A stretch of 64,000 nucleotides of DNA from Hyphomicrobiales bacterium (GTDB taxonomy: Bacteria > Pseudomonadota > Alphaproteobacteria > Rhizobiales > Rhizobiaceae), in assembly GCA_900465675.1 (NCBI GenBank), contig UBJR01000019.1, forward strand, positions 1 to 64,000. Reading direction: 5' to 3'. Numbering within the stretch: position 1 is the stretch's first letter; each line of letters starts with the position of its first letter. Made by a program: the position numbers and the translations under genes. The notes under the pieces were generated by a model. That model searched no databases. It was not told the DNA's origin and saw only the letters and a program-made list of their open reading frames with translations. This document shows, one piece after another, positions 1 through 8,824 of this stretch.

Positions 1-767
1 AGGCGGTGCTGCTCTATACGCTGGCGCTCGCCTCGCCCACCCACCCGATCCCGCAGTCAAGTTACGACGCCTTTACCTCAAGCTATTCCTGGATGCTCCA
101 CAAGGATCAGGCCTATCTTTATGCCGGTCCGCTGTTCATCCATTTTTTCTCGCACGCCTGGATCGATTTCCGCGGCATCCAGGACCGCCCGATGGCGGCG
201 CGCGATTGGGACTATTTCCGCAACACGCAGGTTTCGATCGCTGTGCAGCGCGATTACGCCGTGCGCAATCCCGGGCATTTCGTCGGATACAACAAGGACG
301 TTTGGGGATTGTCGGCGTCCGATGGCCCGCCGCCGAGCCGCCATATGCGTGGCGGACGCCATCCGAAGGTGCTGGGATATGCGGCGCGCGGCGCGCCGCT
401 CGGGCCTGACGACGGCACGATTGCGCCCTGGGCAGCACTCGCATCGCTTCCCTATGACCGTCAGGCGGCGATAGACGGCACCAAGGCCCTGCTCGATACC
501 TATCCCGATCTCATCTACGAAGGCCGCTTTCCGGGCGGCTTCAATCCGACCGTGAAGACCAAGCGGCCCGAAGGCTGGGTGGACGACCGCTGCGTCGGCA
601 TCGACCAGGGCTTGCTGGTGATGACGATCGAAAACGACCGCTCGGATTTCATCTGGAGCCTGATGCGGCAATCGCCGGTCATTCGCCTCGGCCTCGAGCG
701 CGCCGGCTTTACCGGCGGCTGGCTGGAACAGAGCGATGAAAGCGATGTGAGCCGAAAGACAGCTTAG
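1..767 (+). CDS. Glucoamylase-like protein, C-terminal part (5' end outside window)
   Basis: The reading frame is open from the window edge and ends at 767, so only about 254 C-terminal residues are present; the GTG at 6 is probably not the true start. The tail resembles the glycoamylase-like family (PF10091, COG5368), with the stretches 'GFNPTVKTKRPEGW' and 'GIDQGLLVMTIEN' that I recognise from rhizobial members. The family is thought to act on glucans and the same domain occurs in cyclic beta-glucan synthases, but the substrate here cannot be told. Its stop overlaps the stop of the convergent fbpC gene by three bases. Confidence 0.7.
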   Translation, partial: AVLLYTLALASPTHPIPQSSYDAFTSSYSWMLHKDQAYLYAGPLFIHFFSHAWIDFRGIQDRPMAARDWDYFRNTQVSIAVQRDYAVRNPGHFVGYNKDVWGLSASDGPPPSRHMRGGRHPKVLGYAARGAPLGPDDGTIAPWAALASLPYDRQAAIDGTKALLDTYPDLIYEGRFPGGFNPTVKTKRPEGWVDDRCVGIDQGLLVMTIENDRSDFIWSLMRQSPVIRLGLERAGFTGGWLEQSDESDVSRKTA

Positions 768-1804
768 CGGACGCTGAGAACGTGGGCCTTGCCGGCGATA
801 TCGAGACGGACGCGATCGCCGGTCTCCGGCAGAGCAACGCTCGACGTCTTGATGAGAATGGGCGGCAGCGCCACGCCTTCCAGCGAGACGGCGACCGTGC
901 AGGTCGCGCCACCGAACTCCACTTCGACCACCCGCCCGTGATAGGCAGGCTGGCTGTCATCGGGAACGACGCGGATCTGCTCGGGCCGCAGCATGATCTC
1001 GGCCTTGCCCTGATGATCGCCATCGACAGCAACCTTGCCCAGCGCGCAATCGGCAAAGCCGTTGCGGACGATGGCAGGCAGCATGACGGCATCGCCCAGA
1101 AACAGCGCTGTCTCGCGATCTCTCGGCTGCAGATAAAGCTTCTGCGGCGAACCCGCCTGTACCAGCTTGCCATCGCGCAGCACCGCCACTTGATCGGCAA
1201 AGGACAGCGCCTCGCCCTGATCGTGCGTGACGAGAATGGTGGTGATCCCGGCCGCCTGCAACACGCGGGCAACGGCCTTGCGCATGTTTTCGCGAAGACC
1301 GGTATCCAGCGCCGAGAACGGTTCGTCGAGCAGCATCAGCCGCGGCTTGCGGCCAAGCGCACGCGCAAGGGCGACGCGCTGCTGCTGGCCGCCTGACAGC
1401 TGATGCGGGCGGCGCGTCAGCATGTTGCGGTCAAGCTCGACCATATCGAGTAGCTCGAGAATCCGCTTGTCGCGATCGGCAGCACCCCGTTCGAAGCCGA
1501 AGCCGATATTGTCGGAGACGCTCAGATGCGGAAACAGCGCCCCGTCCTGCGAGACGATGCCGATGCCGCGCTTGTGGGCGGGCACGGCCGACGGGCCATT
1601 GGCAAGGACTTCGCCATCAAGGCAAACCTTGCCCTGATCCGGACGTTCGAAACCGGCAATCAGCCGCAGAAGCGTGGTCTTGCCGGAACCGGACGGTCCG
1701 ACGACCGCGGTGCGGCTGCCGGCCGGCACATCCAGCGACACATTGTCGAGCGCCGTTACCGGGCCGTAGCGCTTGCTGGCGGATTGGATCGAGAGCAGCG
1801 TCAT
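764..1804 (-). CDS. fbpC: Iron(III) ABC transporter ATP-binding protein
   Basis: This is the cytoplasmic ATPase of a ferric iron importer, 346 residues. Walker A GPSGSGKTT lies at residues 36-44, the signature LSGGQ at 136-140 and Walker B RLMLLDE at 155-161. The last hundred residues form a TOBE-like C-terminal domain, as in FbpC/PotA/CysA-type ATPases. The start codon overlaps the stop of fbpB by four bases (ATGA), so the two are translationally coupled. Iron is assigned from the substrate-binding protein and the Irr-box-like site upstream of the operon; by sequence of the ATPase alone a polyamine or sulfate system could not be excluded. Confidence 0.85.
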   Translation of the reverse strand: MTLLSIQSASKRYGPVTALDNVSLDVPAGSRTAVVGPSGSGKTTLLRLIAGFERPDQGKVCLDGEVLANGPSAVPAHKRGIGIVSQDGALFPHLSVSDNIGFGFERGAADRDKRILELLDMVELDRNMLTRRPHQLSGGQQQRVALARALGRKPRLMLLDEPFSALDTGLRENMRKAVARVLQAAGITTILVTHDQGEALSFADQVAVLRDGKLVQAGSPQKLYLQPRDRETALFLGDAVMLPAIVRNGFADCALGKVAVDGDHQGKAEIMLRPEQIRVVPDDSQPAYHGRVVEVEFGGATCTVAVSLEGVALPPILIKTSSVALPETGDRVRLDIAGKAHVLSVR

Positions 1805-3471
1805 TGTCCGGCAGTCCGTTTCGATTGAACGTAGAGAAGCAGCGTCAGCGGCAGCGACAGGATGATCATCATCACAGCATAGGGCGCTGCGGAGACATAA
1901 TCGATCTCGCTGGTCAGCGACCAGAATTTCGTCGACAGCGTTTCAACGCCGTTGGGCGACAGCATCAGCGTTGCCGTCAGCTCGTTGGTGATGCCGAGGG
2001 CGACAAGCGCGATGCTGGCGGCAAAGCCGGGTGCGGCGAGCCGCATGGTGATCTGGCGAACGGCCTGGGCCGGTGTGCGGCCAAGGCCCATCGCCGCCCG
2101 CTCCAGCTCCACTGGCGCCTGCGCGATGCTGGCGCGCAGGCCAACCATGGCGCGCGGCAGGAACAACAGAACATAGGCGACGGTCAGCGTCGCGAACGTC
2201 TGGTAGAGCGGCAGCACGAGGCGGACGGTAATCGTCACCAGTGCCAGCGCCACGACGACGCCGGGCAGCGAGCCGACATAATAGTGGCAGGCTTCGAGGA
2301 AGCGCTGGAAGCGTCCGGGAGCCCGCACGGAGAGCCATGCCATCGGTACGGCAGCGATCGTCGTCAGAATGCCGCCGGCGACCGCAAGCACGATCGTCTG
2401 CAGAAAAGCATTGCCTACAGTATCGATACGCCAGATCTCCGCACCGCCGAGATAGAGCCAGCGCCCGAGCGTCACCAGGGGAACACCAAGCGTCAGGACA
2501 GCAACGACGACGGGGAGCAGAATGGCCGGGACGACGAACCATCCGAGCCGGCGACGGTCGGCCGGGCGCGCCGAACCGGAACCGACCCGCGCGTAACGCT
2601 CGTTGCCGCGAACCAGAATTTCGAGACCGAGCAGGAACAGGCAGCAACCAACCAGCACGCCGCCCAGCATGTTGGCGGCCGGGCTGTTATAGGCCGACTG
2701 GAACTGATCGACGATCGCCGTCGCGAACGTGTCGAAACGGATCATCACATAGAGCCCGTATTCCGACAGCAGATGGAGCGCGATCAGCAGCGAGCCGCCG
2801 CAGATTGCCAGCCGCAACTGCGGCAGCACAGTCCGGAAAAACACCCGCCAAGGGTTAAGCCCAAGAGAAGCCGCCGCATCCTCGATCGCCGGATCAAGCC
2901 GCCGGAGCGCGGCTGCCACGGGCAGATAGAGAAACGGATAGTAAGCGAGAACCGAAACGAAGACGCCGCTTTCCAGCCCGCGCATGCCGGGCACCAGGCT
3001 GATCCAGGCATAGCTGTGCACGAAGGCGGGAACTGCAAGCGGCGCGACCGCGAGCCACGACCACAGGCGCGAAAACGGAATATCCGTCCGTTCGGTCAAC
3101 CAGGCGAGCGTCACCGCAAGCGCAATCGATAGCGGGATCGTCAGCGCTTCGAGAAGCACCGTATTGACCATCAGCTCGCCGACACGCGGGCGGAAGACCA
3201 GCGCCTTCACCGTGTCCCAGCCGACGTCATAGGTGATCCACGCGATGAAGCCGAGTGGCACGAGGCTGAAGGCAGCGACGACCGTTGCGAAGACGACGAC
3301 GGAAGCGTGCGGCATGCGCCCGCGAAGGGAAGCGATTGTGCTGACCGGCGCTTCATTGCCGGCAAGGCCGGTCACGAGCGATCTGTTGTCTTGCAGCAAG
3401 GCCGACGCCTTTGTGACGCTGAAAAAGGAAGGCAACCGCCTCGTCAGGAAGCGGTTGCCATGATTGATCAT
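1801..3471 (-). CDS. fbpB: Iron(III) ABC transporter permease (fused two-half type)
   Basis: This 556-residue inner-membrane protein has two tandem permease halves of about six helices each, the standard FbpB architecture for ferric iron importers. A cytoplasmic N-terminal extension of about 50 residues precedes the first helix (ASVVVFATVVAAFSLVPLGF). EAA-type loops that would contact FbpC are visible around 'DAAASLGLNPWRVFFRTVLP' in the first half and 'RAAMGLGRTPAQAVRQIT' in the second. It lies between fbpA and fbpC, with a gap of 63 bases after fbpA and a four-base overlap with fbpC. The long N-terminal tail could mean that a later start is used. Confidence 0.85.
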   Translation of the reverse strand: MINHGNRFLTRRLPSFFSVTKASALLQDNRSLVTGLAGNEAPVSTIASLRGRMPHASVVVFATVVAAFSLVPLGFIAWITYDVGWDTVKALVFRPRVGELMVNTVLLEALTIPLSIALAVTLAWLTERTDIPFSRLWSWLAVAPLAVPAFVHSYAWISLVPGMRGLESGVFVSVLAYYPFLYLPVAAALRRLDPAIEDAAASLGLNPWRVFFRTVLPQLRLAICGGSLLIALHLLSEYGLYVMIRFDTFATAIVDQFQSAYNSPAANMLGGVLVGCCLFLLGLEILVRGNERYARVGSGSARPADRRRLGWFVVPAILLPVVVAVLTLGVPLVTLGRWLYLGGAEIWRIDTVGNAFLQTIVLAVAGGILTTIAAVPMAWLSVRAPGRFQRFLEACHYYVGSLPGVVVALALVTITVRLVLPLYQTFATLTVAYVLLFLPRAMVGLRASIAQAPVELERAAMGLGRTPAQAVRQITMRLAAPGFAASIALVALGITNELTATLMLSPNGVETLSTKFWSLTSEIDYVSAAPYAVMMIILSLPLTLLLYVQSKRTAGQ

Positions 3472-3534
3472 GCCCTAGGGTTTTCTTGAGCCAAAAGCAA
3501 TAGTTTTGACTCCCGAGTCCTGCGGCAGATGGGC

Positions 3535-4548
3535 TTAGATGAGGCCGGCGGCCGTCATCATCTCGACGACCTTCTTGCTGTTCAGCTCGGAGGCTTCGAC
3601 CTTCGGCGCGTTCAGCTCCTTGAGCGGAACGAGCTTGGCGTTGGATTCGCCGCTGACGGAATATTCATAGGAGGTGCCGTCCTTGAGGATGGCCTGGCCT
3701 GCCTTGCCGGCGATGAACTTCAGGAACGCCTGGGCTTCCTTCATGTGCTGCGTCGACTTGAGGATACCGCCGCCGGAAATCGAGACGAATGCGCCCGGAT
3801 CCTGGTTCTTGAAATAATGCAGGCCGACATTGGCGCTGTTTTCAGCGGTCTTCGCCTGATCGCCGAACCAGTAATAGTGATAGATGATCGCGCCTTCGAC
3901 TTCACCGGCATTGACTGCCTTCAGCGCAACGCTGTTGCCCTTGTAGGGCGTCGCGTTGTCCTTGAGGCCTTTCAGCCAGGCAGCGGTCGCTTCCTCGCCC
4001 TTCAGTTGCAGCAGCGCGCTGACGATTGCCTGGAAATCGGCGCCGGCAGGAGCAGCACCCCAGCGGCCCTTCCAGGCCGGGTCGGCGAGGTCGAGCATCG
4101 ACTTCGGCAGCTTGTCTTCGGTCAGCTTGCGCTTGTCATAGGCAAATACCGTCGAGCGGGCAGCAATACCCGTCCACATGCCGTCAGCAGGGCGGTATTC
4201 GGGCGGAACCTGATCCAGCGTCTCCTTGTCGACGGGTGCGAAGAGGCCGGCGCCATCGACCAGCGTCATCGCAGGCGAGTTTTCGGTGAGGAACACGTCA
4301 GCCGGCGAGGCGTCGCCTTCCTGGATGATCTGGTTGGCGAACTGCATGTCGCTACCCTGGCGCATGGTGACCTTGATGCCGGTCTCCTTGGTGAAGGCAT
4401 CGATCCACTCGCGACCGAGGCTTTCGTGCTGCGCGTTATAGACGACGATACCCTCGTCCTGAGCGTAAGCACCGGAAGCGAGCGAGGTTGCGGCCAGAAG
4501 CGACGCGGCAAGCGCCAGCGCAGAACGGCGCGTGATGGAATTGGTCAT
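3535..4548 (-). CDS. fbpA: Iron(III)-binding periplasmic protein
   Basis: This is the solute-binding protein of the fbpABC importer, 337 residues from the ATG at 4548, which has GGAGGG just upstream; the frame is open further upstream but that part looks non-coding. A signal peptide spans about residues 1-28, with a twin arginine (TRRSALAL) that might use the Tat route. The FutA/FbpA-type region 'GAIIYHYYWFG' carries the adjacent tyrosines that bind ferric iron in this family. An Irr-box-like palindrome lies 133 bases upstream, supporting iron-dependent control. It is the first gene of the operon fbpA-fbpB-fbpC. Confidence 0.87.
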   Translation of the reverse strand: MTNSITRRSALALAASLLAATSLASGAYAQDEGIVVYNAQHESLGREWIDAFTKETGIKVTMRQGSDMQFANQIIQEGDASPADVFLTENSPAMTLVDGAGLFAPVDKETLDQVPPEYRPADGMWTGIAARSTVFAYDKRKLTEDKLPKSMLDLADPAWKGRWGAAPAGADFQAIVSALLQLKGEEATAAWLKGLKDNATPYKGNSVALKAVNAGEVEGAIIYHYYWFGDQAKTAENSANVGLHYFKNQDPGAFVSISGGGILKSTQHMKEAQAFLKFIAGKAGQAILKDGTSYEYSVSGESNAKLVPLKELNAPKVEASELNSKKVVEMMTAAGLI

Positions 4549-4680
4549 GATGCCCTCCATGGCATTGGCACCCTGCTGGGGGTGTGGGGTGCTGCGCGGC
4601 ACCCTATATTTTTCCTGACTTCAATTTTCAAGTTTGCTTCACGAGACCGCGATCACAAATACTTGAAATTATTGATCAAG

Positions 4681-4697
4681 TTTAGAACGATTCTACA
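4681..4697 (-). promoter_or_regulatory. Irr-box-like (ICE) motif upstream of fbpA
   Basis: The sequence TTTAGAACGATTCTACA matches the iron control element TTTAGAA-N3-TTCTAAA bound by Irr in rhizobia at 13 of 14 fixed positions. It sits 133 bases before the fbpA start and partly inside the 3' end of the neighbouring dpkA-like gene. A second imperfect palindrome (ACTTGA, nine bases, TCAAGT) lies beside it at about 4662-4682. Role is inferred from motif and context. Confidence 0.6.
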
Positions 4698-5682
4698 CCG
4701 CAGCGATGTCCGCGATCACGTCATCATCGACATCGATACCGTTTTCGATCGCCGCCCGGCGTGCATTTTGCCCACGCCGTCCCGGCAGACGGACGCCTGG
4801 ATCGGACGAGATTTCATTGACAAGCTCCGTCAGCCGCGCTGCCGCGAATGCGCCGCCGCCGGCTTCCGGATTGATGACGATGATCATCTGGCCGAGACCC
4901 GGAGCCGCACCCTTGTCGTCGAAAAGCGATGTCGATTCATAGGAGAAGTTGGCACCGGTCAGCGGCGCGGCCAGGATCTCGACCATCATTGCCAGCGCAG
5001 CCCCCTTGGCTTCGCCCGACGGCACCATCGTGCCATCCAGGGCTGCCACGGCATCCGTGGTCGGCTGGCCATCGCGGTCGAAAGCCCAGTCGGCAGGGAT
5101 CGGCACACCCTTCTGACGCGCGGCCATGATCTTGCCGCGGGCAACGCGCGAAAGCGCCAGATCGATGACAACAGGGTCCTGCCCGGTCACCGGCGCCGCG
5201 AAGGCAATCGGATTGGTGCCAAACAGCGGCTTGCGCCCACCCCATGCGGCCATCGCTGCGGTCGCATTGGCAACCATGATGGCGACAAGACCGGCTTCTG
5301 CGAAACGCTCGACCGTCAGCGCCAGAACGCCGGCGTGATGAGAGCGCCGGATGGCCGCCATGGCAATCCCCTGCGCCTTCGCCATGTCCGTGAGAACCGG
5401 CACGGCAAGATCAAATGCCGGATAGGCATAGCCATGGCAGGCATCGACCTGGATGACCGAAGGATAGGGCTGATAGAGGATCGGCCTGGCGATGCCATCG
5501 ACCTTGCCGGACTTAGCCTGGGCAGCATAGGCGGCAACACGCCGGAGCCCGTGCCCGCTCTGCCCGGCTGCCTCGGCGGCAACCAGCGCACGCGCCACAG
5601 ATCGCGCATTGCCTTCTTCGACCCTGCTTCGTTTCAACGCCTCGATAACCAGCGTTTCGGCAGCGGCGAGCGTCAGATGCAT
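4693..5682 (-). CDS. Ldh2-family reductase, probable delta1-piperideine-2-carboxylate reductase
   Basis: This 329-residue protein belongs to the malate/L-lactate dehydrogenase (Ldh2/YlbC) family of NAD(P)H-dependent oxidoreductases. The histidine pair of the family is visible in 'AIRRSHHAGVL', and 'GGRKPLFGTNPIAFAAP' is a family signature. It sits directly after amaB and amaA, so it probably acts as DpkA, reducing delta1-piperideine-2-carboxylate from D-lysine breakdown to L-pipecolate. I chose the ATG at 5682, preceded by AAGG; an upstream TTG at 5706 is in frame. A terminator hairpin lies between this gene and amaB, so it may be expressed partly apart. Other Ldh2 enzymes act on ureidoglycolate or sulfolactate, so the substrate is inferred from neighbours. 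Confidence 0.65.
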   Translation of the reverse strand: MHLTLAAAETLVIEALKRSRVEEGNARSVARALVAAEAAGQSGHGLRRVAAYAAQAKSGKVDGIARPILYQPYPSVIQVDACHGYAYPAFDLAVPVLTDMAKAQGIAMAAIRRSHHAGVLALTVERFAEAGLVAIMVANATAAMAAWGGRKPLFGTNPIAFAAPVTGQDPVVIDLALSRVARGKIMAARQKGVPIPADWAFDRDGQPTTDAVAALDGTMVPSGEAKGAALAMMVEILAAPLTGANFSYESTSLFDDKGAAPGLGQMIIVINPEAGGGAFAAARLTELVNEISSDPGVRLPGRRGQNARRAAIENGIDVDDDVIADIAAV

Positions 5683-5698
5683 GGGAAGAACCTTGGCG

Positions 5699-5736
5699 GA
5701 AAACAAAAGGGCGACGACGGTGTTACGTCATCGCCC
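5699..5736 (-). terminator. Intrinsic terminator after amaB
   Basis: On the minus strand an 11-bp stem with one mismatch (GGGCGATGACG pairing with CGTCGTCGCCC) is followed by TTTTGTTT. It lies 22 bases after the amaB stop and just before the dpkA-like start, so it should reduce read-through into that gene. Confidence 0.7.
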
Positions 5737-5758
5737 CCGATGCTGCAATGCGGCCGCC

Positions 5759-7297
5759 TTATTCGACGTCGAACTTCACGCCCTGCGCCAGCGGCAGCGT
5801 CTTGCCGTAATTGATGGTGTTGGTGGCGCGGCGCATATAGGCCCGCCAAGCGTCCGAACCGGATTCGCGGCCGCCACCTGTTTCCTTTTCACCGCCGAAC
5901 GCACCGCCGATTTCGGCGCCCGACGGGCCGAGATTGACGTTGGCGATACCGCAATCCGAACCGCGCGCCGAAACGAAGGTTTCCGCCTCGCGCATATCAT
6001 TGGTGAAGATCGACGAGGAGAGGCCCTGCGGCACGGCATTATGCAGTTCGAGAACCTCATCAAAGTCGCTGTATTTCATGACGTAGAGGATCGGCGCGAA
6101 GGTTTCATCGACAACAGGACCCGTCTGCGACGGCATCTCGACCAGAGCAGGGCGAACGTAGAAGGCTTCGCCAGCGCCGTTTTCGACACGTTCGCCACCG
6201 GTGATCTTGCCACCCGCTGCATTGGCAGCAGAGAGAGCCGACTGCATTTTTTCGTAGGCAGCCCTGTCGATCAGCGGTCCAACCAGCGTGCCGTTCTCCA
6301 GCGGGTTGCCGATGGTCACCGAGCCATAGGCCTTCTGCAGGCGCGGAACGAGCTTGTCATAGACGCTGTCGTGGACGAAGAGGCGGCGGAGCGTCGTGCA
6401 ACGCTGACCGGCCGTGCCCATCGCCGAGAAGGCGACACCGCGCAGCGTCAGGTCGAGATCGGCAGTCGGGCAGATGATCGCGGCATTGTTGCCGCCAAGC
6501 TCGAGGATGGCGCGGGCAAAGCGCTGCGACAGACGCGGACCGACAGCGCGGCCCATGGCCGTCGAGCCGGTTGCCGAAACGAGCGGAACCTTGGGGTGAT
6601 CGACAAGGGCTTCGCCGACATCCCGGCCGCCGATCAAGAGCGTTGCCAGATTGGCCGGCGCCGAGCCACCTTCGGCGACGAAACGCTTCAGCGCCTTCTC
6701 GAACAGCGCCTGCGTGGCCAGCGCCGTCAGCGGCGTCTTTTCCGACGGCTTCCAGACGACCGAATTGCCGCAGACAAGTGCCAGCGCTGCATTCCACGAC
6801 CAGACAGCAACCGGGAAGTTGAAGGCCGAGATGATGCCCACGACACCAAGCGGGTGCCAGCTTTCCATCATCCGGTGCTCGGAGCGCTCGGTGGCGATCG
6901 TCAGGCCGTAAAGTTGACGGGACAGACCGACGGCGAAATCGCAGATGTCGATCATTTCCTGGACTTCGCCAAGACCTTCGGAGGTGATCTTGCCGACTTC
7001 GATCGAAACGAGGCGGCCGAGCGCGCCCTTGGCGGCGCGCAGCTCCTCGCCGAGCAGACGGACGAGCTCGCCGCGCTTCGGCGCCGGGACCGCTCGCCAT
7101 TCGGCGAAAGCCTTGTGAGCGGCGTCGATCGCCTGCTTGGCGCCGGCAACACTATCTTCTTTCAGGGCACCGATTTCCTTGCCTGTGACCGGCGAGGTGA
7201 CGCGCAGCGTTCCGCCGGTATAGCGGGCGGCATCGACGCCGAGTTCGGAAAGCAGCTTCTTGGTTTCGGCTGCGAGGTCGAGGCTAGCGATGGTCAT
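5759..7297 (-). CDS. amaB: L-2-aminoadipate-6-semialdehyde dehydrogenase (ALDH7 family)
   Basis: This 512-residue aldehyde dehydrogenase oxidises 2-aminoadipate semialdehyde, in equilibrium with delta1-piperideine-6-carboxylate, to 2-aminoadipate. The catalytic cysteine is C300 (MGTAGQRC) and the general base E266 (LELGGNN). The C-terminal stretch 'GSDCGIANVNLGPSGAEIGG' and the following 'GGEKETGGGRESGSD' are hallmarks of the antiquitin/ALDH7 family rather than of general aldehyde dehydrogenases. It is 21 bases downstream of amaA and its own hairpin terminator follows. Length is normal for the family. Confidence 0.88.
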   Translation of the reverse strand: MTIASLDLAAETKKLLSELGVDAARYTGGTLRVTSPVTGKEIGALKEDSVAGAKQAIDAAHKAFAEWRAVPAPKRGELVRLLGEELRAAKGALGRLVSIEVGKITSEGLGEVQEMIDICDFAVGLSRQLYGLTIATERSEHRMMESWHPLGVVGIISAFNFPVAVWSWNAALALVCGNSVVWKPSEKTPLTALATQALFEKALKRFVAEGGSAPANLATLLIGGRDVGEALVDHPKVPLVSATGSTAMGRAVGPRLSQRFARAILELGGNNAAIICPTADLDLTLRGVAFSAMGTAGQRCTTLRRLFVHDSVYDKLVPRLQKAYGSVTIGNPLENGTLVGPLIDRAAYEKMQSALSAANAAGGKITGGERVENGAGEAFYVRPALVEMPSQTGPVVDETFAPILYVMKYSDFDEVLELHNAVPQGLSSSIFTNDMREAETFVSARGSDCGIANVNLGPSGAEIGGAFGGEKETGGGRESGSDAWRAYMRRATNTINYGKTLPLAQGVKFDVE

Positions 7298-7318
7298 GTG
7301 TTTCCAACCTTCTTGTTC

Positions 7319-8602
7319 TTAAAAACGCGCATCGGCGAAGTGGGCAACCTGGGCGCCGGCTTCGTACCACATTTCCTTCAGCGCCCGGAACCCCGGCTCG
7401 CGCGGATCCGTCAGCGGCAAGGGCAGCTCGGCCTCGCTGATGCGGCCAAGAATATGCTCGGCGAGCGTCCGGCCGAAAACCGTGCCAGGGGCAATGCCGC
7501 GGCCATTATAGCCCGAGAACCCGACGACGTTATCGGCAAACTTGTGAAACCTGGGCAAGGCATTGTCGGTCATGCCGATCTTGCCATACCACTCGCATTC
7601 GAACTCGACCTCGCCGATCTGCGGGAAGAGCTTGCGCAGAGAACGCTGCGCCCAGCCCTTGTGGACGGCGGTACCAGTATTGCGCAGCGCCCCGACGCTG
7701 CCGAAGACGAGACGGCCTGCCTGATCCATGCGGAAGGAGGAGAGGATTTCCTTGGTATCCCACACGCCTTCGCGGCCGGGCAGGATCGACTTGCGCAGAT
7801 TGTCGCCAAGCGGCGTGGTCGCGAGATTGAAATAGGGAAGATGAACCTGTTCGGTGCGCACCTGTTCCCAGGGGCCGGTGCTATAGGCATCCGTCGCAAC
7901 GATGATCCAGTCAGCGGTGACGGTCCCCTGTTCGGTGCGGACGACCCATTTCCCACCCTGACGCTCCGTCGCAATCACTGGGCTTGCCGTGTGCAGGGAA
8001 ACACCGGCTTGCACTGCAGCTCGCGCCAGCCCACGGGCATAGGCGAGCGGCTGCAGCGTTCCGGCTCGCATGTCCAGAAGCGCTCCGGCATAGGCATCGC
8101 TACCGATCCGGCGCGCCGTCTCCGCTGCATCCAGCACGGTCACAGGCGCACCCCGCTTGCCCCACTGCGCCGCCCGGTTCTCGATCTCCTTCAGTCCCTC
8201 GGAGCCGACCGCGCAATGCAGAGTTCCGTTCGTTTCGAGCTCGCAGGAAATGTCATGCTTGGCGATCAGCTCCATCACCAGACGCGGCGCATTGCCCAGC
8301 ATGTCGAGCAGCCGCTCGCCATGAACCGGCCCGAGCACACCGGGAAGATCATCCGGCATCACCCACATGCCGGCATTGATCAGACCGACATTGCGCCCGG
8401 CGCCGCCAAAGCCGATTTCCTTGGCTTCGAGAAGAACGACCTTGCTGCCGGCCTCCGCCAGATGCAGCGCCGAAGAAATCCCGGTATAGCCGCCGCCGAC
8501 GACCACCACATCGGCCTGCACGGATGCGGTCAGCGGCGCGGTTGCGGGCGGCTGGGGAGCAGTCTTTTCCCAAAGTCCATGCGAGCGCGGATCATTCAGC
8601 AT
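7319..8602 (-). CDS. amaA: FAD-dependent L-pipecolate oxidase (DAO family)
   Basis: This 427-residue flavoprotein has an N-terminal dinucleotide-binding motif GGGYTG at residues 36-41 and 'GGAGRNVGLINAG' shortly after, as in DAO/GlpD-type oxidases. Because it is paired with an ALDH7 enzyme and a DpkA-like reductase, it is best read as AmaA, which oxidises L-pipecolate to delta1-piperideine-6-carboxylate. Related family members oxidise gamma-glutamylputrescine or sarcosine, so the substrate rests on context. It is the first gene of the minus-strand unit and is divergent from the LysR gene, with 222 bases between them. Confidence 0.78.
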   Translation of the reverse strand: MLNDPRSHGLWEKTAPQPPATAPLTASVQADVVVVGGGYTGISSALHLAEAGSKVVLLEAKEIGFGGAGRNVGLINAGMWVMPDDLPGVLGPVHGERLLDMLGNAPRLVMELIAKHDISCELETNGTLHCAVGSEGLKEIENRAAQWGKRGAPVTVLDAAETARRIGSDAYAGALLDMRAGTLQPLAYARGLARAAVQAGVSLHTASPVIATERQGGKWVVRTEQGTVTADWIIVATDAYSTGPWEQVRTEQVHLPYFNLATTPLGDNLRKSILPGREGVWDTKEILSSFRMDQAGRLVFGSVGALRNTGTAVHKGWAQRSLRKLFPQIGEVEFECEWYGKIGMTDNALPRFHKFADNVVGFSGYNGRGIAPGTVFGRTLAEHILGRISEAELPLPLTDPREPGFRALKEMWYEAGAQVAHFADARF

Positions 8603-8824
8603 CGGTCAATCCATCCAAAGGCGAAACCGCCGTTAATCTAGCGCCGCGACGGCAACCGCGAAAGCACTCTCCGATGCCTTCATAGCAGGCATCTCACCGC
8701 GAATGGATGGTTTCCATCAGGCCACGAGTTCATTCCGAATATGCGCGACAGATTTCTTTACAAACCGGTTTTTACCGTGAATATCGACGTTTCGGAAACA
8801 GGTCATTCTGAAATGGACTGAACC
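8603..8824. promoter_or_regulatory. Divergent promoter region between amaA and lysR-type gene
   Basis: This 222-bp AT-richer stretch separates the amaA start from the divergent LysR-type gene. It contains a near-palindrome GTTTCGGAAAC at about 8789-8799 and ATTCCGAAT further left, which could be LysR-type half sites. This is a guess from position; no consensus is known to me for this regulator. Confidence 0.35.

Noticed and set aside
764..767. Overlapping stop codons of convergent genes
   Set aside because: Compact 3' overlap is common in such genomes and needs no special explanation; the same is seen at 11304-11307.
3529..5814. A 761-codon plus-strand frame opposite fbpA and the dpkA-like gene
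   Set aside because: Antisense shadow with no recognisable domain; the minus-strand genes are well supported.
5609..8641. A 1010-codon plus-strand open frame opposite amaB and amaA
   Set aside because: It is a shadow of high-GC genes on the other strand; composition is Arg/Gly/Asp-rich without domains, while amaB and amaA have clear families.
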